Below, in pieces: positions 23,333-31,442 of a stretch of 64,000 nt of DNA. The notes beneath the pieces were generated by a model. It had not been told where the DNA came from, made no database searches, and saw nothing but the letters and a program-made list of their open reading frames with translations. How positions within the stretch are numbered: position 1 is the first letter of the stretch; every line of letters starts with the position of its first letter. Position numbers and translations under genes: made by a program. Origin of the DNA: JALZKA01 sp033856515 (GTDB lineage Bacteria; Actinomycetota; Thermoleophilia; Solirubrobacterales; 70-9); contig JAWVEY010000008.1 of NCBI GenBank assembly GCA_033856515.1, positions 62,001 through 126,000 of the forward strand. Reading direction: 5' to 3'.

Positions 23333-25600
23333 CTACGAGTCGAGCGTCTGCTCGACCTGGCGGGTGGAGAAGACCTCGAGGATGTCGCCGACCTTGACGT
23401 CGGCGAACCCTGCGAGAACGATGCCGCACTCCTGGCCCTCGGGCACCTCATCGACGTCGTCCTGGAAGCGGCGGAGCGATCCGATCCGGCCGGTCCAGGC
23501 GACGGTGCCGTCGCGGATAAGGCGGACGTCTGCGCCGCGGCGGACGATGCCATCAGTCACCTCACAGCCGGCGATCATGCCGACCTTCGACGCGCGGAAC
23601 GTCTGCTTGACCTCGGCCTGGCCGAGGATGTCCTCGACCTCGACGGAATCGAGCATGCCCTCCATCGCTGCGCGGAGCTCCTCGGTCACCTTGTAGATGA
23701 CGGAGTACGAGCGGATCTCGACGCCCTCGGACTCCGCTGCGCGGCGGGCGTCGGCAAGGGGACGGACGTTGAAGCCAATGATGATCGCGTCGGAGGCCGA
23801 GGCGAGCATCACGTCGGACTCGTTGATGCCGCCGGCGGCGGCGCGGATGACGTTGATGCGCACCTGCTCCTGGGGGACCTTCGCGAGCTCATCCATCAGC
23901 GCCTCGAGCGAGCCGGACACGTCGGCCTTGAGGACGATGTTGAGCTCCTTGATGACGCCTTCCTGCGCCTTGGCGAAGACCTCGTCGAGCGTGAGCTTGC
24001 GGGTGCCGCGGCGGGCGATCGCCTCGGTCTTCAGGCGGTGAGCGCGCTCGCCGGCGAGCTGGCGGGCGCGACGGTCGTTCTCGACAACCTCGACCCTCTC
24101 CCCCGCCTCGCAGACGCCATCGAATCCGAGAACCTCGACTGGGTCGCCGGGACCCGCCGTTTGGACCCGCTCGCCCGTATGGCTGTTCATCGCGCGAACC
24201 TTGCCCCACTGGGCGCCTGCCACAACCGAGTCGCCGATGTTGAGAGTGCCGCGTTGGATAAGGACCGTCACTACGGGCCCACGACCCGGGTCGAGATGTG
24301 ACTCGATAACCGAACCCGACGCATCGGCGTCCGGGTTGGCGCGAAGCTCCTCGACCTCGGCGACCAGAAGGATGCTCTCGAGCAGCTCGTCGAGCCCCGT
24401 CTTCGTCTTGGCGGAGACGTTGTTGAAGATGGTGTCGCCACCCCAGTCCTCGGGTTGAAGGTCCAGGTTCGCAAGCTCACCCTTGACCTTGTCGATGTTG
24501 GCCGCGTCGAGGTCGATCTTGTTGACCGCAACGATGATCGGCACGTCGGCGGCGCGAGCGTGGTCAATTGCTTCGACCGTCTGCGGCATCACGCCGTCAT
24601 CGGCCGCGACGACCACGACCACGATGTCGGTCACGTCGGCGCCGCGTGCGCGCATCGCGGTGAAGGCCGCGTGGCCAGGCGTGTCGATGAAGCTGATTGT
24701 CTTTTCGCCCTGGTGCACCTGATACGCGCCGATGTGCTGGGTGATGCCTCCGGCCTCGCCGGCGACAACCTCGGTCTCGCGGATCGCGTCCAGAAGTGAA
24801 GTCTTTCCGTGGTCGACGTGGCCCATGATCGTCACGACCGGCGGACGCTCCTTGAGGTCTGTGTCCTCGTCCTCGAAGAGGATCTCCTCGGCCTCCTCCT
24901 CGGCCGCACTGACCATGTCGACCTTGCGGTCGAGGGCCTCGGCGACGACGATCACCGTCTCGTCGGGCAGCGTCTGCGTAAGCGTCGCCATCTCGCCCAT
25001 CGTCATCAGCGTCTTGATGACCTCAGCGCTCGAGAGTCCGAGCGTCTCGGCGACCTCCTTGACGGTCGCGCCCGAAGGGATCTTGATGACGGGAATCTCG
25101 GTCTCAACCGGTGCCGTAACGGGCGGCTCTTCGAGCAGCGGGCGACGGCGGCGACCACCTCGGCGGCGCGGTGGGCGCTGCGGGGGCGGTGGGCCCATCG
25201 AATCGCGGCGCGAAGCCTGCGAATCAATGACTACACGGCGGCGCTTGCCGCCTGCCGCGCCGGATGCGGTGGACGCGGCGCCGTCGCCGACCGGGCGGAC
25301 GGGGCGCACGGGCTTGGCATTCTCGGCCGCGGCGGCGGGCTTCTTTTCGGCGACTGTGGGGACAGGCACCTCGTCGGCGGTGGGCTCATCTGCCTCGGTG
25401 GCGCCGGAGCCAGTCCCCGCGCCCGGTGCTTCAGTCTCGGCGGCGGGCGATGCGCCGTCGAGCGCCTTGGCTGCGACGTCTTCCTCGACGCTGGAGGCAG
25501 CGACCTTCACCTCGATCCCGGCGGCCTGAAGCTTCGCGAGGACCTCCTTCGAGGTGAGCCCGCGCTCCTTGGCGATCTCGTGGACCCGCTTCTTGGCCAT
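23333..25600 (-). CDS. infB: Translation initiation factor IF-2
   Basis: Encodes 755 residues. IF2_N helices (3-50) precede a low-complexity linker (about 50-165, then an Arg-rich patch), a second IF2_N-like segment (VIKIPSGATVKEVAETLGLSS) and the G domain with GHVDHGKT (260-267), DTPGH and NKID. Domains II to IV follow and end with the fMet-tRNA binding C domain (CEVTDGIVRRGADVRLIRDG). It places initiator tRNA on the 30S subunit. The start overlaps the nusA stop by one base (TGATG); ylxR, usually between them, is absent. A linker stretch is duplicated in the NusA tail. Confidence 0.96.
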   Translation of the reverse strand: MAKKRVHEIAKERGLTSKEVLAKLQAAGIEVKVAASSVEEDVAAKALDGASPAAETEAPGAGTGSGATEADEPTADEVPVPTVAEKKPAAAAENAKPVRPVRPVGDGAASTASGAAGGKRRRVVIDSQASRRDSMGPPPPQRPPRRRGGRRRRPLLEEPPVTAPVETEIPVIKIPSGATVKEVAETLGLSSAEVIKTLMTMGEMATLTQTLPDETVIVVAEALDRKVDMVSAAEEEAEEILFEDEDTDLKERPPVVTIMGHVDHGKTSLLDAIRETEVVAGEAGGITQHIGAYQVHQGEKTISFIDTPGHAAFTAMRARGADVTDIVVVVVAADDGVMPQTVEAIDHARAADVPIIVAVNKIDLDAANIDKVKGELANLDLQPEDWGGDTIFNNVSAKTKTGLDELLESILLVAEVEELRANPDADASGSVIESHLDPGRGPVVTVLIQRGTLNIGDSVVAGAQWGKVRAMNSHTGERVQTAGPGDPVEVLGFDGVCEAGERVEVVENDRRARQLAGERAHRLKTEAIARRGTRKLTLDEVFAKAQEGVIKELNIVLKADVSGSLEALMDELAKVPQEQVRINVIRAAAGGINESDVMLASASDAIIIGFNVRPLADARRAAESEGVEIRSYSVIYKVTEELRAAMEGMLDSVEVEDILGQAEVKQTFRASKVGMIAGCEVTDGIVRRGADVRLIRDGTVAWTGRIGSLRRFQDDVDEVPEGQECGIVLAGFADVKVGDILEVFSTRQVEQTLDS
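25351..25426 (-). repeat. 76-bp direct repeat, copy in infB linker
   Basis: Matches 25752-25827 in nusA at 67 of 76 positions by my count. Both copies are read in the same protein frame and encode a segment close to EADEPTADEVPVPTV, giving IF-2 and NusA a shared disordered stretch. Confidence 0.8.
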
Positions 25601-27480
25601 CAGCTAGGCGGGTTCTCCTCGGACTCTTCGTCAGCGGCAGGCTCTTGCTCAGCAGCTTCCTCCACTGCTTCCTCGGTGCCGGGGGCCTCAGCGATCTGGG
25701 CTTCGTCGGCCTCGGGATCGTCCTCGACCTCTTCGGCGGGGGACACAGCGTCGACTGTGGGGACAGGCACCTCGTCTCCGGCAGGCTCATCTGCCTCGGC
25801 AGCGTCGGAGCCAGTCCCCGCACTCGGCTCTTCCTCGGCAGCCTCGTCGACCGCTTCCTCGGAACCGGGCGCTTCTGCGATCTCCGCTTCCTCCGCTGCA
25901 GGCTCGGCCTCCTCGACGACTTCCTCGCCCTCGGGCTCGTCGTCAGCAGCTTCCTCCTCGGCGGCAGGCTCAGGCTCTTCAGCGGGCTCTACCTCCTCGG
26001 CGGGGGGCTCGACCTCGCCGGCCAGCGGTGTCTCTTCAGCCGGGGCGGCCTCGTCTTCACGCGCCTCGGCGCCGTCGGCCTGGCCCTCGTCGACTTCGGT
26101 GTCGTCGCTGAAGGCCGCCTCTGCCTTGGCCACGATCTCGGCGATCTGGGCTTCGTCGCCCTCCGGGTCGGCCAGGATCCCGATTTCGTCGTCGGAGAGG
26201 GCCTCGAGCACGGCGACCTTGTTGGTGCCGAAGCGGGTGAGGGACTGATGTTGCGGCAGGCCGCAGTACCGCGAGCCCGCGAGCGACGCGTTGGGGCAGC
26301 GACGACCGGTCGAGGTGATCGCGCCGCAGCGGCCGTCGTCGGCCTCTCCTTCGCCCTCGATGTCGCCGGCGTCCTCCTGCGAGAAGTCGGTCTCGGACTT
26401 GATGTCGACCTTCCAGCCGGTCAGCTTTGCGGCGAGGCGAGCGTTCTGACCCTCGCGGCCGATCGCGAGCGAGAGCTGATCGTCGGGGACGATGACGGTC
26501 GCCTCCTTCGTCTCGTCATCGACGATGACCTCGCGGACGCGGGCGGGTGAAAGCGCCTTGGCGACGAACCGGGCGGGCTCGTCGTTGTGGGGAATGATGT
26601 CGATCTTCTCGCCGCGGAGCTCGGAAACGACCATGCGGACTCGCGAGCCTCGCGGCCCGACGCAGGCACCGACCGGGTCGACGCCGTCGGCATGGGAGAT
26701 GACCGCGATCTTTGAGCGGAAGCCCGGCTCGCGGGCGACGCCGACGATCTCGACGAGGTCGTCGGCGATCTCGGGCACCTCGAGCTCAAAGAGCTCCTTG
26801 ATCAGCTCGGGACTGCGGCGCGAGACGACGATCGATGGCCCCTTGCCCTCGGCCGAGACGTCCGTGATGACCGCCTTGACGCGCATGCCGTGGTCGTAGC
26901 GCTCGTTCCAGACCTGCTCCGAGCGGGGGAGCAGCGCCTCGACGCGCTCGCGAAGCTGCACGAGCGTGTACCGGTTGTCGGACTGCTGGATGATCCCGGT
27001 GACCAGCTCGCCGACCCGGTCCTGGTACTCGTCGAACATGATCTGGCGCTCGGCTTCGCGGACGCGTTGAAGCATCACCTGCTTGAAGGTCTGCGCGGCG
27101 ATACGCCCGAGGTCGTCGGCGAAGTCGGCCGGCGTCACGTCGCGGGTCTGAATCTGGTCCTCATAAGGCGCCAGCAGTTCAGGATCGAGCTCGGGCTCTT
27201 CGGGCTCGCGCATCTCGCCCGTCTCGGGATCGATGGTCGGCTCCTGCTGCTCCGCGACCTGGGCGAGGAGCTTCTCCTCCAGCTCTGGCGGCAGGATCAG
27301 CTCGAAGACCTTGAAGTCAGCCGTCTCGTGGTCGATCTCGGCACGCGCATAGCGGGCGGAATCAGGCTTCTTGCGGTAAGCGGAGAGGAGGGCATCCTCG
27401 AGTGCCGACATGAGGATGTCGGACTCGATGCCCTTCTCGTCGGCCAGTTCCTTGATCGCGTCGATCACTTCCCGGCTCAC
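25600..27480 (-). CDS. nusA: Transcription factor NusA with Cys/His motif and long acidic tail
   Basis: Encodes 626 residues from GTG 27480 (GTGA overlap with rimP). The N-terminal RNA-polymerase-binding domain, S1 region (GMRVKAVITDVSAEGKGPSIVVSRRSPELI) and KH1/KH2 (ACVGPRGSRVRMVV, LAIGREGQNARLAAKLTGW) are complete by about residue 375. Then a Cys/His motif (CGAITSTGRRCPNASL...RYCGLPQH, near 395-425) resembles small zinc motifs of the DUF5763 kind. A tail of about 160 residues rich in Glu, Ala and Pro ends the protein and contains internal repeats (IAEAPGSEEAVDEAAEEEP and IAEAPGTEEAVEEAAEQEP). Typical actinobacterial NusA has about 350 residues. It modulates pausing, termination and antitermination. 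Confidence 0.94.
   Translation of the reverse strand: MSREVIDAIKELADEKGIESDILMSALEDALLSAYRKKPDSARYARAEIDHETADFKVFELILPPELEEKLLAQVAEQQEPTIDPETGEMREPEEPELDPELLAPYEDQIQTRDVTPADFADDLGRIAAQTFKQVMLQRVREAERQIMFDEYQDRVGELVTGIIQQSDNRYTLVQLRERVEALLPRSEQVWNERYDHGMRVKAVITDVSAEGKGPSIVVSRRSPELIKELFELEVPEIADDLVEIVGVAREPGFRSKIAVISHADGVDPVGACVGPRGSRVRMVVSELRGEKIDIIPHNDEPARFVAKALSPARVREVIVDDETKEATVIVPDDQLSLAIGREGQNARLAAKLTGWKVDIKSETDFSQEDAGDIEGEGEADDGRCGAITSTGRRCPNASLAGSRYCGLPQHQSLTRFGTNKVAVLEALSDDEIGILADPEGDEAQIAEIVAKAEAAFSDDTEVDEGQADGAEAREDEAAPAEETPLAGEVEPPAEEVEPAEEPEPAAEEEAADDEPEGEEVVEEAEPAAEEAEIAEAPGSEEAVDEAAEEEPSAGTGSDAAEADEPAGDEVPVPTVDAVSPAEEVEDDPEADEAQIAEAPGTEEAVEEAAEQEPAADEESEENPPS
25752..25827 (-). 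repeat. 76-bp direct repeat, copy in nusA tail
   Basis: Second copy of the 25351-25426 repeat, about 400 bases away and in the same orientation. It encodes a segment close to EADEPAGDEVPVPTV in the acidic tail. Confidence 0.8.
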
Positions 27481-27926
27481 GACTCACCTCCAAATCCAAA
27501 TTCGCCTATTAAGTTGGACCGCTCGACGCCGTCGAGCGGGATGCGTACGAGCGTCCCCCCAGTCGCCGCGACGGTGACGGTCTCGTCATCCGCGTCGGCC
27601 AGCGTGCCCTTGAAGTTGCGCTGCCCTTCGATCGCGTCGTGCGTCTTCACGCGAACCTTGCGACCCAGGAAGCGCCTGAAGTGCTCCGGCTTGGTCAGCG
27701 GCCGGTCCTCGCCTGGCGATGAGACCTCGAGCGAGTAGTTCTCGTTGAGGTCGCGAAGCTGATTGGTTACCGCCTCACAAAGGGCCAGATCGACGCCTCC
27801 GGGCCGGTCGATGAAGACGCGAATGGTGCCGGCGGACGGCCGCTCGAGCGCAATGAGCTCGACATCCGGGTCGAACTCCCGGATGCGCTCCTCAATCGTC
27901 TTGCTCAGCTTGTCTTGCGTACCCAT
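27477..27926 (-). CDS. rimP: Ribosome maturation factor RimP
   Basis: Encodes 149 residues. The RimP N-terminal domain (about 10-80) has GTIRVFIDRPGGVDLALCEAVTNQL and YSLEVSSPGEDRPL; the C-terminal SH3-like domain has FRRFLGRKVRVKTHD and FKGTLADADDETVTV. It acts in 30S assembly. The order rimP-nusA-infB is conserved through bacteria, and rimP is the first gene of this transcript: a terminator-like hairpin and T-run lie upstream. The stop overlaps the nusA GTG. Confidence 0.94.
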   Translation of the reverse strand: MGTQDKLSKTIEERIREFDPDVELIALERPSAGTIRVFIDRPGGVDLALCEAVTNQLRDLNENYSLEVSSPGEDRPLTKPEHFRRFLGRKVRVKTHDAIEGQRNFKGTLADADDETVTVAATGGTLVRIPLDGVERSNLIGEFGFGGES

Positions 27927-27969
27927 CTATCTCTCTCGTCGGTTTTCGGCCTCTCCGCTACCCGGTTCA

Positions 27970-28002
27970 GGCCAAAAAATAAGGTGGGCCCGGGCCCACC
28001 TC
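27970..28002 (-). terminator. Palindromic terminator or leader attenuator before rimP
   Basis: A perfect 20-base palindrome (27982-28001, aggtgggcccgggcccacct) is followed on the minus strand by TATTTTTTGG. It ends dtd transcription. A possible promoter lies between dtd and the hairpin, in which case the same structure would act in the rimP leader. The sequence CACCTC (28028-28023) could pair with its 5' arm and open it. Confidence 0.75.
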
Positions 28003-28033
28003 GACAGGGTTCGGGTACGTAAGAGGTGAAACG

Positions 28034-28039
28034 AGTATA
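28034..28039 (-). promoter_or_regulatory. Possible -10 box upstream of rimP leader
   Basis: TATACT on the minus strand. The best TTG hexamer upstream (TTGCCT, 28058-28053) gives a short 13-base spacer, so the promoter is uncertain. Confidence 0.35.
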
Positions 28040-28080
28040 GCCGCGCTCAGCCAGGCAACAGGCCTGATTTCCAGCCGGGA

Positions 28081-28497
28081 TTACGCCTCCAGAAGGAGCG
28101 TCACGGGGCCGTCGTTTGTGAGTTCCACAGCCATCATCGCGCCGAAGACGCCGCCCTTGGCGCCGAGGCGCTCGCGGAAGCGCTCGTAGAGGGGCTCGGC
28201 CTCTTCGGGCCGCGCGGCGCCCATGTAACTGGGGCGGTTGCCCTTCCGGGTGTCGGCCATCAGCGTGAACTGGCTGACGCAAAGGACCTCTCGCTCACCC
28301 AGCGGCTCGTTCATCCGCCCGTCGGCGTCCTCGAAGATCCGCAGCGCGCGGACTTTGTCCGCCAAACGATCTGTCTGGTCCGGCCCATCGCCGACGCCGA
28401 CTCCCAGAAGAACCAGGAGACCCGAGCCGATTGCCGAGACCTCATCGTCCTCGACAAGGACGCGCGCGCTTGATACGCGCTGGACGAGCGCCTTCAC
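28081..28497 (-). CDS. dtd: D-aminoacyl-tRNA deacylase
   Basis: Encodes 138 residues from GTG 28497. Hallmarks are the N-terminal MKALVQRVSSARV, the SQFTL active-site motif with its catalytic Thr, and the C-terminal TNDGPVTLLLEA carrying the GP cross-subunit motif. DTD homodimers hydrolyse D-aminoacyl-tRNA and Gly-tRNA(Ala), protecting translation. It follows the TPR gene by 12 bases and is the last gene before a terminator-like structure. Confidence 0.95.
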   Translation of the reverse strand: MKALVQRVSSARVLVEDDEVSAIGSGLLVLLGVGVGDGPDQTDRLADKVRALRIFEDADGRMNEPLGEREVLCVSQFTLMADTRKGNRPSYMGAARPEEAEPLYERFRERLGAKGGVFGAMMAVELTNDGPVTLLLEA

Positions 28498-28509
28498 GCG
28501 ACCGGGGAA

Positions 28510-28875
28510 CTACGCCGCGCGCCGCGCGCGGTCGCGGTAAAGGCGGTAGTCGGTGCGGTGCGGCTGCAGATTCGAGGCGAGCGCGAGGTGATGGCGCGCG
28601 CGCTTCGTCTCACCGGTCATCGTGAGGGCGCGGCCGAGGCAGAAGTGGGCGTAGTCGTTGACCGGCGCAGCTTCGACCACCGCCTCGAACTCGGTCGCGG
28701 CCTCGGAAAACTGGCGGTTGCGGAAGTACGCGCGGCCAAGCGCTTCGCGCACCGAGGTCTTTTCTGGCGCCCGGCGGGCGGCCTCGGCCAGCGGCTCTGC
28801 TGCCTCGGCGAACGAGCCGTCCTCGAGCAGCTCCATCCCCTTGCGATACAGCGTGTACGTGGAGTCAGTCGTCAC
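28510..28875 (-). CDS. TPR-repeat protein
   Basis: Encodes 121 residues from GTG 28875, overlapping the coaBC stop by 11 bases; sequence further upstream in this frame is a shadow of coaBC. About three tetratricopeptide repeats are visible (YRKGMELLEDGSFAEAAEPLAEAARRAP, REALGRAYFRNRQFSEAATEFEAVVEAAP, DYAHFCLGRALTMTGETKRARHHLALAS), then a basic tail. It is a soluble protein-interaction scaffold; partner unknown. The position between coaBC and dtd suggests co-transcription only. Confidence 0.88.
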   Translation of the reverse strand: MTTDSTYTLYRKGMELLEDGSFAEAAEPLAEAARRAPEKTSVREALGRAYFRNRQFSEAATEFEAVVEAAPVNDYAHFCLGRALTMTGETKRARHHLALASNLQPHRTDYRLYRDRARRAA

Positions 28876-30115
28876 TCTTCGATTGTACGACTGACCGGAG
28901 GCTCGCGACCTCGTCGAGAACCGCTTCTGCGACCTCTTCCTTGGTGCTCTCCGGAACCGCCTTCTCACCGCCGGCGGTGACGATCGTGACCTCATTCCGC
29001 GACGAGTCGAAGCCGATCTCGGGGCGCGAGATGTCATTGAAAACGATCGCGTCGAGCCCCTTGCGCGCGAGCTTCTCCCGAGCCCTCGAGATGGCCTCCG
29101 CGCCGTGCTCGGCGGCGAAGCCCACGAGGGTCTGCTCGGGCCGGCGCTTGGCGGCCAGCGATGCGACGACGTCTTCGGTCTCGGTGAGCCGAAGCTCCAA
29201 GCCACCGCTGCCCTCGCGGACGAGCTTGCCCTCGGCCGTCTCGGGCCGGAAGTCTGCAACGGCCGCGGCCATCAAGAGCACGTCCGAATGCGCAAAGGCC
29301 TTGCGGCTCGCGTCGGCCAGCTCGGCCCCGCTCTCGACCGCCACGACGTGCACCTGCGGCGCGATGGGCAGCGCGACGTTGGCGGCGACGAGGGTGACGT
29401 CCGCGCCCCGACGGGCCGCGGCCTCTGCCAAGGCGACTCCCATCCGGCCGCTGGAGCGGTTGCCGATGAAGCGCACGGAGTCGATTGCCTCTCGGGTACC
29501 CCCCGCGGTGACGAGCACGCGCAGGCCATCCCACGGGCCGGCAGGGCCGGGCAGGGCGGCCTCGACCCGGGCCAGAAGCACTTCGGGCTGAGGCAGCCGG
29601 CCCGTTCCGTGCTCGCCGCGGGATGCGAGCGGGCCTTCGTCCGGCTCGATCACCTCCACTCCACGCTCGCGCAGGAGTTCGAGGTTCCGCTGCGTCGCTG
29701 CGTCGCGGTACATGCGGTCGTTCATCGCGGGAGCGACGAGCCGCGGCGCATCGCAGGCCAGGAAGGACGTGGTCAGCATCGAGTCGGCGACGCCGGCCGC
29801 GAGCTTCGAGATCGTGTTGGCTGAGGCAGGGGCGACCAGGAACGCGTCGCAGCCCTCGGCAAGCGCCAGGTGGCCGATCGGGTCGTGCTTGGGCAGATCC
29901 TCCGCGGGCCAGCCGCCGCGCATCGGGTCCCGGTCCCATTCGGAAATGAGGACGGGGGCACCGACGATCCCCTCGAACGACGCCGCACCAACAAACCGCG
30001 TCGCGGACTCGGTCATCACTACCCGAACCGCGTGGCCCCGCTTTGTCGCAAGGCGTGCGAGTTCCAGGGCGCGGTACGCCGCAATTCCGCCGGTTACGCC
30101 GAGCAGGATCCGCAT
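28865..30115 (-). CDS. coaBC: Bifunctional phosphopantothenoylcysteine decarboxylase / phosphopantothenate-cysteine ligase
   Basis: Encodes 416 residues. The CoaC flavoprotein half (about 1-180) has LGVTGGIAAYRA, the catalytic His in PIGHLALAE, the PASANT flavin motif and PAMNDRMY. The CoaB half (about 195-405) has VTAGGTREAIDSVRFIGNRSSGRMG and MAAAVADFRP, with the FAAE and KGLDAIVFND segments. It makes 4'-phosphopantetheine from phosphopantothenate, cysteine and CTP for coenzyme A. It lies 36 bases after rpoZ in the usual gmk-rpoZ-coaBC order. Confidence 0.95.
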   Translation of the reverse strand: MRILLGVTGGIAAYRALELARLATKRGHAVRVVMTESATRFVGAASFEGIVGAPVLISEWDRDPMRGGWPAEDLPKHDPIGHLALAEGCDAFLVAPASANTISKLAAGVADSMLTTSFLACDAPRLVAPAMNDRMYRDAATQRNLELLRERGVEVIEPDEGPLASRGEHGTGRLPQPEVLLARVEAALPGPAGPWDGLRVLVTAGGTREAIDSVRFIGNRSSGRMGVALAEAAARRGADVTLVAANVALPIAPQVHVVAVESGAELADASRKAFAHSDVLLMAAAVADFRPETAEGKLVREGSGGLELRLTETEDVVASLAAKRRPEQTLVGFAAEHGAEAISRAREKLARKGLDAIVFNDISRPEIGFDSSRNEVTIVTAGGEKAVPESTKEEVAEAVLDEVASLRSVVQSKSDD

Positions 30116-30151
30116 GCAGAGATGGTGCCAGCCCGAGCCGGCTGAGGCGGT

Positions 30152-30382
30152 CTAGCCCTTGTACTCGTAATTAATCTTGCCTTGAGCGAGCTCTTCGAGG
30201 GCGATCGTCAGGTAGTTGCCTGACTTCGTCTCCACCATCGGTGGCGTGTACTCCTCGTAGCTTCCCTCACCCAGTGCGCGGTAGTAGCTATTCAGCTGAC
30301 GAGCACGCTTAGCGGCCACAAGAACGGCGGCGTAATGCGAATCGGTTCGCTCGAGAAGGTTTTCGACTCTTGGCTTGACCAT
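30152..30382 (-). CDS. rpoZ: RNA polymerase omega subunit
   Basis: Encodes 76 residues. The conserved LLERTDSHYAAVLVAAKRARQLN core and GNYLTIALEELAQGKINY tail match omega, which wraps the C-terminal part of beta-prime and helps assembly of RNA polymerase. The N terminus is short. It lies between gmk and coaBC, as in most actinobacteria. Confidence 0.93.
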   Translation of the reverse strand: MVKPRVENLLERTDSHYAAVLVAAKRARQLNSYYRALGEGSYEEYTPPMVETKSGNYLTIALEELAQGKINYEYKG

Positions 30383-30412
30383 TGGCCCTCAGGATACCCG
30401 GGCCGAGTGGGG

Positions 30413-30979
30413 TCATCGGCCGGTCAGTTCGTCCCGCACGATCGCTTCCAGTTCGTCCGCTGCGCGTTCGAGCTCGTCGTTGACGACGACGTGCTTGAAC
30501 TCCTGCTGGGATTCGAGCTCGGCCTTTGCGGTCTCGAGCCGGCGCTCGATTGCCTCGGCAGAGTCGGTGCCTCGGCCCGAAAGGCGCTCGGCAAGGACAG
30601 CTGGATCCGGGGGCGCGATGAAGATCAGGACGGCCTCGTCGCCCATCGCGGCCCGCACCTGCCGCGCGCCCTGGACCTCGATCTCCAGGACGACCGAGGA
30701 ACCCGCGTCGAGCGTTCGCTCAATCTCCGAGCGGAGCGTTCCGTAGCGGTTGCCCGAGAAGGTGGCGTGCTCCAGGAAGTCGCCGGCCTCGGCGCGCTCC
30801 GCGAACTCGTCGGCAGAGAGGAAGTGGTAGTCGACGCCGTCTGACTCGCCCTCGCGAGGCTCGCGAGTTGTCGCCGAGATGGAGAGCTCGAGGCCCGGCA
30901 CTCGCTCTCGCAGGTTGCGGATGAGGGTGCCCTTGCCGACGCCCGACGGACCGGTGATGACGAAGACGCGCGCAGCCAT
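30413..30979 (-). CDS. gmk: Guanylate kinase
   Basis: Encodes 188 residues. The P-loop is GPSGVGKGTL (9-18); the GMP-binding region has ISATTREPREGESDGVDYHFLS and the Tyr of NRYGT, and the lid carries ERLSGRGTDSAEAIERRL. It phosphorylates GMP to GDP with ATP. The gene sits 51 bases after mihF and 30 bases before rpoZ, the typical actinobacterial arrangement. Confidence 0.96.
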   Translation of the reverse strand: MAARVFVITGPSGVGKGTLIRNLRERVPGLELSISATTREPREGESDGVDYHFLSADEFAERAEAGDFLEHATFSGNRYGTLRSEIERTLDAGSSVVLEIEVQGARQVRAAMGDEAVLIFIAPPDPAVLAERLSGRGTDSAEAIERRLETAKAELESQQEFKHVVVNDELERAADELEAIVRDELTGR

Positions 30980-31030
30980 TTGCCAATCAAACCCCGCGGG
31001 CCGGACGCATGCCCCCTCAGGGCGCGTGGA

Positions 31031-31366
31031 TTACCTGCGAAGCATCTGGACGAGCTCTGCGCGCTGGCGCTGCGAGAGCCCGCCGATGGTCTTCGACGGA
31101 GAGATCCGGCATTGGCCGAGGATCTTGTTTGCCTTGACCCGGCCGTACTTCGGGACGGCAAGGATCATGTCGAAGACTTTGGCCGTCATGACCCACTCAG
31201 GAGGATCGAGAAGAAGCCCGTCCACCGAGGTCTTACCTGCCTTCAGGTCGCGCTTCAATTGGGCGCGGCGGGTCCGAATGTCGTTCGCCCGCCGGAGTGC
31301 CTTCATTCTCTGGTCGTGTGTCCTCTCGGGGACCGGAGTGGCGGTGTCGGCGGAATTTACGACCAT
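31031..31366 (-). CDS. mihF: Actinobacterial integration host factor (mIHF)
   Basis: Encodes 111 residues. The family core KALRRANDIRTRRAQLKRDLKAGKTSV is followed by the helix-two-turn-helix region with KVFDMILAVPKYGRVKANKILGQCRISPSKTIGGLSQRQRAELV. It is a nucleoid-associated protein that bends DNA, essential in mycobacteria and unrelated to the E. coli IHF pair. Its place before gmk is diagnostic. The promoter at 31378-31406 puts the transcript start only a few bases before the ATG, so translation is probably leaderless or nearly so. Confidence 0.94.
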   Translation of the reverse strand: MVVNSADTATPVPERTHDQRMKALRRANDIRTRRAQLKRDLKAGKTSVDGLLLDPPEWVMTAKVFDMILAVPKYGRVKANKILGQCRISPSKTIGGLSQRQRAELVQMLRR

Positions 31367-31377
31367 GCGAGGGCGCG

Positions 31378-31406
31378 ACTATAGCGCGGCTACGGCCGAG
31401 CGGCAA
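31378..31406 (-). promoter_or_regulatory. mihF promoter
   Basis: On the minus strand, TTGCCG (31406-31401), a 17-base spacer and TATAGT (31383-31378). The -10 ends 11 bases before the mihF ATG, predicting a leader of only about 5 bases. Confidence 0.7.
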
Positions 31407-31425
31407 AGAGATTTGGCCTTAACCA

Positions 31426-31442
31426 GTCGAATTCAATTCGAC
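31426..31442. other. 17-bp AT-rich palindrome at the pyrD stop
   Basis: Perfect inverted repeat gtcgaatt-c-aattcgac spanning the pyrD stop codon and lying upstream of the mihF -35 box. It could be an operator or a weak terminator stem. Confidence 0.5.

Noticed and set aside
28876..29260. Long N-terminal extension of the TPR protein
   Set aside because: The upstream part is a shadow frame of coaBC; GTG 28875 gives the natural start.
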